This document shows positions 21,664 through 24,889 of a DNA stretch of 24,889 nucleotides, piece after piece. Source of the stretch: JAVBMP01 sp031552195 (GTDB taxonomy: Bacteria > Desulfobacterota > Desulfovibrionia > Desulfovibrionales > Desulfovibrionaceae); NCBI GenBank assembly GCA_031552195.1, contig JAVBMT010000032.1, forward strand, positions 1-24,889, given 5' to 3'. The first letter of the stretch is position 1. Every line of letters begins with the position of its first letter. The notes beneath the pieces were generated by a model. It was not told the DNA's origin. It did not search any database and saw only the letters and a program-made list of their open reading frames with translations. A program made the position numbers and the translations under genes.

Positions 21664-22737
21664 TTAGAAGCGTTCTTCGTCCGGGGTTTCGCGGAACATT
21701 TCCAGGTGGCGTTTTATCACCCAGTTGGCGATGCGCCCGATTTCAAAATTTTTCGACAGGCTAAGCCATTCCAGCGTGGTGGCCGTGCCTTCCTTCACAT
21801 CGGCCCAGGCGATGAATTGCAGGCCGAGAATAAAGGCCTGGGTGACATAGTCCATGGTGATGTTCTGCACCCGGCAGCGCAGGCAGAAACGCAGGGGTTT
21901 GGTTTCTTCCGGATCACGCAGCGTGAGAATGGCGTATAAATGCTCGCCCTGCGCGAACGTGCGCTCCCACCCCGCTATTTCCGCGCGCTCTATTTTGATG
22001 CGCATGCCGCCGGCCGAGATGTCCTGTATGGTGAACTGGTTAAGCCTGTAAGGCAGGTTCACCAGATCAGGCTTGGGCCAAAGGCTGACGTCGTTCAGAA
22101 TTTCGCCTTCCGGCTGGTTGTTGTACCACAGCCCTGACCCAAGCAGCATGTCCCTGGACGGCATGATGCGCAGGAAAGACCTTTTTTGCCTGTTTTCAAG
22201 CTTGGTGAAGGTTGCCAGCCTCAGGATCACCAGTTCGGAAGTCGCGACGCGCACATCTTTAATGGTGGCTACAACCGCGTAATAGGTAAAGTTTCCGCTG
22301 AATGCGATTTTGAAAAATACTTCCACTTCCCGGTTCACCCAGTCCTGGGCCACGCTGTTCACGCCGAAGGCTTCAAGCTCAAGCTCTCCGTTCTTGATGT
22401 TTACCGGGGAACAGCGCAGCAACGGGCGGTTGCTGTCGCTGGAAAGGCGCAGTTCGAACGTGCGGCGCTGGTCAAGCGCCATTTCAAGCACGGAGTTTAT
22501 GACCTTCGGGTCGAGAATCCAGCCGTGCGGAACATATCTCATCCTGCGGCGCTGCAGGTAAATGAAGAGCATGGCGAGGAGCAGCAGCCCGATCAGGACG
22601 CATATGGCTATCAGCACTTCCGGGGAGTCTGTGAAAGCCTTGCTGCGTTTGACGAATGAATCGCTTATTTCTGAAATGGTCATGCCCTGCGGGGCCATCC
22701 ATCCTTTTAACGCAGCCATTATAAGTTCTGTAACCAC
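21664..22737 (-). CDS. Membrane-anchored PilZ-domain protein (357 aa)
   Basis: Probable cyclic-di-GMP receptor tethered to the inner membrane. One strong hydrophobic segment at 40-61 is followed by a basic stop-transfer patch (QRRRMR, 62-67), placing the rest in the cytosol. A middle strand-rich domain (about 85-180) resembles YcgR-type N-terminal domains. The PilZ motifs are RxxxR at Arg186-Arg190 and DxSxxG at Asp239-Gly244 ('DISAGG'). A region unlike ordinary PilZ lies between them (191-230, 'WYNNQPEGEILNDVSLWPKP'), and a helical tail of about 45 residues ends the protein. The GTG start at 22737 has GGAG 8 bases upstream. It is separate from both corC and mnmG. Confidence 0.87.
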   Translation of the reverse strand: MVTELIMAALKGWMAPQGMTISEISDSFVKRSKAFTDSPEVLIAICVLIGLLLLAMLFIYLQRRRMRYVPHGWILDPKVINSVLEMALDQRRTFELRLSSDSNRPLLRCSPVNIKNGELELEAFGVNSVAQDWVNREVEVFFKIAFSGNFTYYAVVATIKDVRVATSELVILRLATFTKLENRQKRSFLRIMPSRDMLLGSGLWYNNQPEGEILNDVSLWPKPDLVNLPYRLNQFTIQDISAGGMRIKIERAEIAGWERTFAQGEHLYAILTLRDPEETKPLRFCLRCRVQNITMDYVTQAFILGLQFIAWADVKEGTATTLEWLSLSKNFEIGRIANWVIKRHLEMFRETPDEERF

Positions 22738-22754
22738 TAAAGGACTCCGAAATG

Positions 22755-22760
22755 ATTATA
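22755..22760 (-). promoter_or_regulatory. Consensus -10 element before the membrane PilZ gene
   Basis: The - strand shows a perfect TATAAT 18 bases before the GTG start. The -35 region is poor. With normal spacing the transcript would begin within the ribosome binding site, leaving a leader of about 11 bases, so either the leader is extremely short or the true start codon is an internal ATG (22719 or 22698). Confidence 0.35.
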
Positions 22761-22862
22761 ATACAATTACAACGCCGCGACTGAAGGCGGATGAAGGCTG
22801 CGCCGGAGCCGCCGTTACGGCCCTTCTCTGTATAGACCCGCATTTGACCGGCGGCCAGCATA

Positions 22863-22884
22863 TTGTTCCTTTTATAGGGAACAA
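22863..22884. repeat. Inverted repeat downstream of mnmG
   Basis: TTGTTCC (22863-22869) and GGAACAA (22878-22884) form a perfect 7-8-7 inverted repeat, 33 bases past the mnmG stop. The loop is AT-rich (TTTTATAG), giving a TATAAAA on the - strand. It may be a weak mnmG terminator or an operator for the PilZ gene. Confidence 0.4.
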
Positions 22885-22916
22885 AGAGATAACGCAATAT
22901 CAGATTCGCGCCGCAG

Positions 22917-24815
22917 TCAAAAAGTATCGGGCTGGCGTTGGCGGAGCGCTGAAGTTTTGCCGGCTTCATTCTTTTTCAGATATATCTCTATGCAGCCTAT
23001 GGCAGCCGGGGTAACCCCCGGCACACGCGAAGCCTGGCCCAGGGTGCCCGGCTGTATGGCGCTTAGTTTTTCCACTATTTCGCGGCTCAACCCCGGAATT
23101 TCCGCATAAGCGAGGGCTGGCAGGACGCGTTCGTCCAGTTCGCCCAGGCGGGAGGCCAGTTCGCGCTGGCGCTGCAAATAACCGGAATAGGCGATGACGG
23201 TTTCCGCCTCCAGGCGGGCTTCCTGGCTGAAATTCGCCATTTCCGGCCAGAAGGGCAGAAGCTTTTCCGTGTCAAGTCCGGGGCGGCGCAAAAGTCCGGC
23301 CAGGCTTATTCCTTTGGCCGGGGCGTTTTCGCCCAGGGCGCTCAAAAATTCCCTTGTCGCCTTGTCCGGGGTGACGCTTCTTTCTTCCAGCCCGCGTAAA
23401 AGTTCTTCCAGCGCCTTGGCTTTGGCGCTGTAAGCCGCCCAGTGCCCGTCGCCCACCAGGCCCAGTTCGCGCCCCAGCGGAGTCAGGCGGGCGTCAGCGT
23501 TGCTTTCGCGCAGCAGAAGGCGGTGTTCCGCCCTTGAGGTGAACATGCGGTAAGGCTCGTCCGTGCCTTTGGTCACGAGGTCGTCAACCAGAACGGCCAT
23601 ATAGGCTTCGTCGCGCCCCGGGCTGAAAGATTCCGGCAAATCGTCCCGCAGACGGCAGGCTATGTTCAGGGCGGCCCACAACCCTTGGGCCGCGGCCTCT
23701 TCATAACCTGAACTGCCGTTGATCTGCCCGGCGCACCAGAGCCCCGGCGCGTTTTTAAGTTCCAGGCCGGGCGTAAGCTGGGTCGGCGGCACGAAGTCAT
23801 ATTCAATCGCGTAACCCGGCCGCAGGACAACGCAACTTTCCAGGCCGGGTATGCTGTGCAAAAAGTCTTCCTGCACGTTCAGCGGCAGCCCGGTGGGCAT
23901 TCCGTTCGGGTAATATTCCGGGCTGTCCGTACCTTCCGGTTCGATAAAAATCTGATGGCGCTCCTTGTCGGGGAAACGGGCGATCTTGTCTTCGATCGAG
24001 GGGCAGTAACGCGGGCCGGGGCCGGGAATAGCCCCGTTGTACATGGGGGAAAGGGCCAGGTTATTGCGGATTATCTCGTGGCTTTCAGGCGTTGTCCAGC
24101 TCAGCCAGCAAGAAAGCTGGGGCAGGCGGGGCCCAGGCCCGGCGAAGGAAAATTTCGGGGTGGGGCTGTCGCCCGGTTGTTCTTCCAGCTTGCTGAAATT
24201 GATGCTGTTCTTCAGAATGCGCGGGGTTGTGCAGGTCATCAGGCGGCCGAGGCGCACGCCAAGCTGGAGCAAAGAGGCGGAAAGGGCGTTTGAGGGCGCG
24301 TCGCCCATGCGCCCGGCCGGGCTTTGCCATGGGCCTATGTGTATGCGCCCGCCCAGAAAGGTGCCGGTTGTGAGCAGCGCGGCGCGGCAGGAAAAAATGC
24401 GGTTCAGTTCCGTTCTGACCCCGCAAACGGCGCCTTTGTCCAGCAAGGGTTCCGCGGCCATGTCCTGAAAAACCCACAGGTTCTCCTGCGCGAAAATATC
24501 GCGCTTGACCGCCGCCATATAAGCCTCGCGGTCGATTTGCGCTCTGGTGGCCCGCACGGCCGGGCCTTTGCCCGCATTGAGAATGCGGAACTGTATGCCG
24601 GCTTCATCGGCCCATTTGCCCATGCACCCGCCCAGGGCGTCTATTTCGCGCACCATATGCCCCTTGCCCAGCCCTCCGATGGCGGGGTTGCAGGAAAGGT
24701 GGCCGATGCGGTCGACGTTGCCGGTAAGAAGCAGGGTTTTGAGGCCCAGCCGGGCGGCGGCCCAGGCGGCGTAGCAAACGGCCAGGCCGCCCCCCCCCCC
24801 GATGTGGTCGAACTT
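22917..24815 (-). CDS. mnmG: tRNA uridine-5-carboxymethylaminomethyl modification enzyme MnmG, abnormal 5' end
   Basis: FAD- and NADH-dependent partner of MnmE in wobble-uridine modification. Clear homology runs from 'AAWAAARLG' and 'SCNPAIGGLGKGHMVREIDALGG' through both family signatures, 'GPRYCPSIEDKIARF' and 'AGQINGSSGYEEAAAQGLW', to the C-terminal tRNA/MnmE-binding helical domain. The usual N-terminus (V-V-G-G-G-H-A-G-C-E, the FAD dinucleotide fold) is replaced in frame by FDHIGGGGGLAVCY, encoded across an 11-G run, and a stop codon (24818-24816) precedes it with no start codon between. The first in-frame ATG (24656) would delete about 55 residues including the FAD loop. The motif normally 'RLKTGTPPR' reads RLMTCTTPR. 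Either the contig end is mis-sequenced or the gene is decaying. Confidence 0.88.
   Translation of the reverse strand, partial: KFDHIGGGGGLAVCYAAWAAARLGLKTLLLTGNVDRIGHLSCNPAIGGLGKGHMVREIDALGGCMGKWADEAGIQFRILNAGKGPAVRATRAQIDREAYMAAVKRDIFAQENLWVFQDMAAEPLLDKGAVCGVRTELNRIFSCRAALLTTGTFLGGRIHIGPWQSPAGRMGDAPSNALSASLLQLGVRLGRLMTCTTPRILKNSINFSKLEEQPGDSPTPKFSFAGPGPRLPQLSCWLSWTTPESHEIIRNNLALSPMYNGAIPGPGPRYCPSIEDKIARFPDKERHQIFIEPEGTDSPEYYPNGMPTGLPLNVQEDFLHSIPGLESCVVLRPGYAIEYDFVPPTQLTPGLELKNAPGLWCAGQINGSSGYEEAAAQGLWAALNIACRLRDDLPESFSPGRDEAYMAVLVDDLVTKGTDEPYRMFTSRAEHRLLLRESNADARLTPLGRELGLVGDGHWAAYSAKAKALEELLRGLEERSVTPDKATREFLSALGENAPAKGISLAGLLRRPGLDTEKLLPFWPEMANFSQEARLEAETVIAYSGYLQRQRELASRLGELDERVLPALAYAEIPGLSREIVEKLSAIQPGTLGQASRVPGVTPAAIGCIEIYLKKNEAGKTSALRQRQPDTF
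24790..24800. repeat. 11-base C homopolymer inside the mnmG 5' region
   Basis: Eleven consecutive C on the + strand (G on the mnmG coding strand), 89 bases from the window end. It encodes the only Gly run in place of the normal VVGGG. Such a tract near a contig edge is prone to base-calling and assembly errors; phase variation by slippage is an alternative but unlikely for a housekeeping gene. Confidence 0.8.
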
Positions 24816-24889
24816 TTAAGGCAGCGAGCGTATATGTTAAGGCATGAAAAAGTTCCCGGGGAATCTGAAGTGGCGGGTTCCACGACCAC

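Noticed and set aside
22484..22969. 161-codon frame on the - strand spanning the PilZ start and the mnmG end
   Set aside because: Overlaps two well supported genes in another frame and shows no recognisable domain.
24790..24800. Phase-variable homopolymer switching mnmG on and off
   Set aside because: The residue count across the tract equals that of normal MnmG, so changing tract length would not restore a normal start, and the location at the contig edge makes base-calling error more likely.
24641..24889. 82-codon open frame on the - strand through the contig end
   Set aside because: It is out of frame with the clear MnmG homology over the same bases and reads as a Pro/Ser-rich shadow.

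Overview
The window looks like a piece of a Desulfovibrionaceae-like sulfate reducer (Desulfobacterota). The reasons are a moderately GC-rich, densely packed chromosome, a fused alpha/beta acetyl-CoA carboxylase carboxyltransferase, an AlaRS with an extra Cys-rich loop, two PilZ proteins, and a sulfatase tail. This placement rests on remembered family features, not on a search. Both ends look like contig edges: the first gene lacks its 5' part, and the last gene runs into an 11-base homopolymer with an abnormal N-terminus.

Layout. 1-2080: the C-terminal end of a sulfatase-type hydrolase (+), a bidirectional terminator, then a small unknown protein and purine nucleoside phosphorylase (both -). 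2081-8618 (+): one closely spaced gene run of biotin carboxylase, fused carboxyltransferase AccA-AccD, a two-barrel biotinyl/lipoyl-like protein with a non-canonical lysine motif, an unknown 140-aa protein, MnmA and a DUF2867 protein. 8817-11229 (+): a methyltransferase, a PilZ protein and a membrane protein of the nucleoside-recognition (Gate) family. 11303-16471 (-): the conserved block rpmH-rnpA-yidD-yidC-jag-mnmE, transcribed right to left from a good sigma70-like promoter upstream of rpmH. 16721-20540 (-): recA and alaS without recX. 20730-22737 (-): a CorC-type CBS protein and a membrane-anchored PilZ protein. 22917-24815 (-): mnmG with a damaged or mis-sequenced 5' end.

How the genes fit together. 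The first + run supplies malonyl-CoA for fatty acid synthesis. The - block covers ribosome, RNase P and membrane-insertion housekeeping. MnmA, MnmE and MnmG, the three proteins that build (c)mnm5s2U34 on tRNAs, all lie in this window but in three different transcription units. No rRNA, tRNA, CRISPR array, insertion sequence, phage gene or toxin-antitoxin pair was seen. No gene-free stretch exceeds 300 bases; the longest is 16472-16720.

No clear new defence or mobile system is present. The most unusual material is the divergent carboxylase set with its atypical carrier protein and unknown partner gene, short palindromes at several intra-operon gene junctions, and the abnormal mnmG start.
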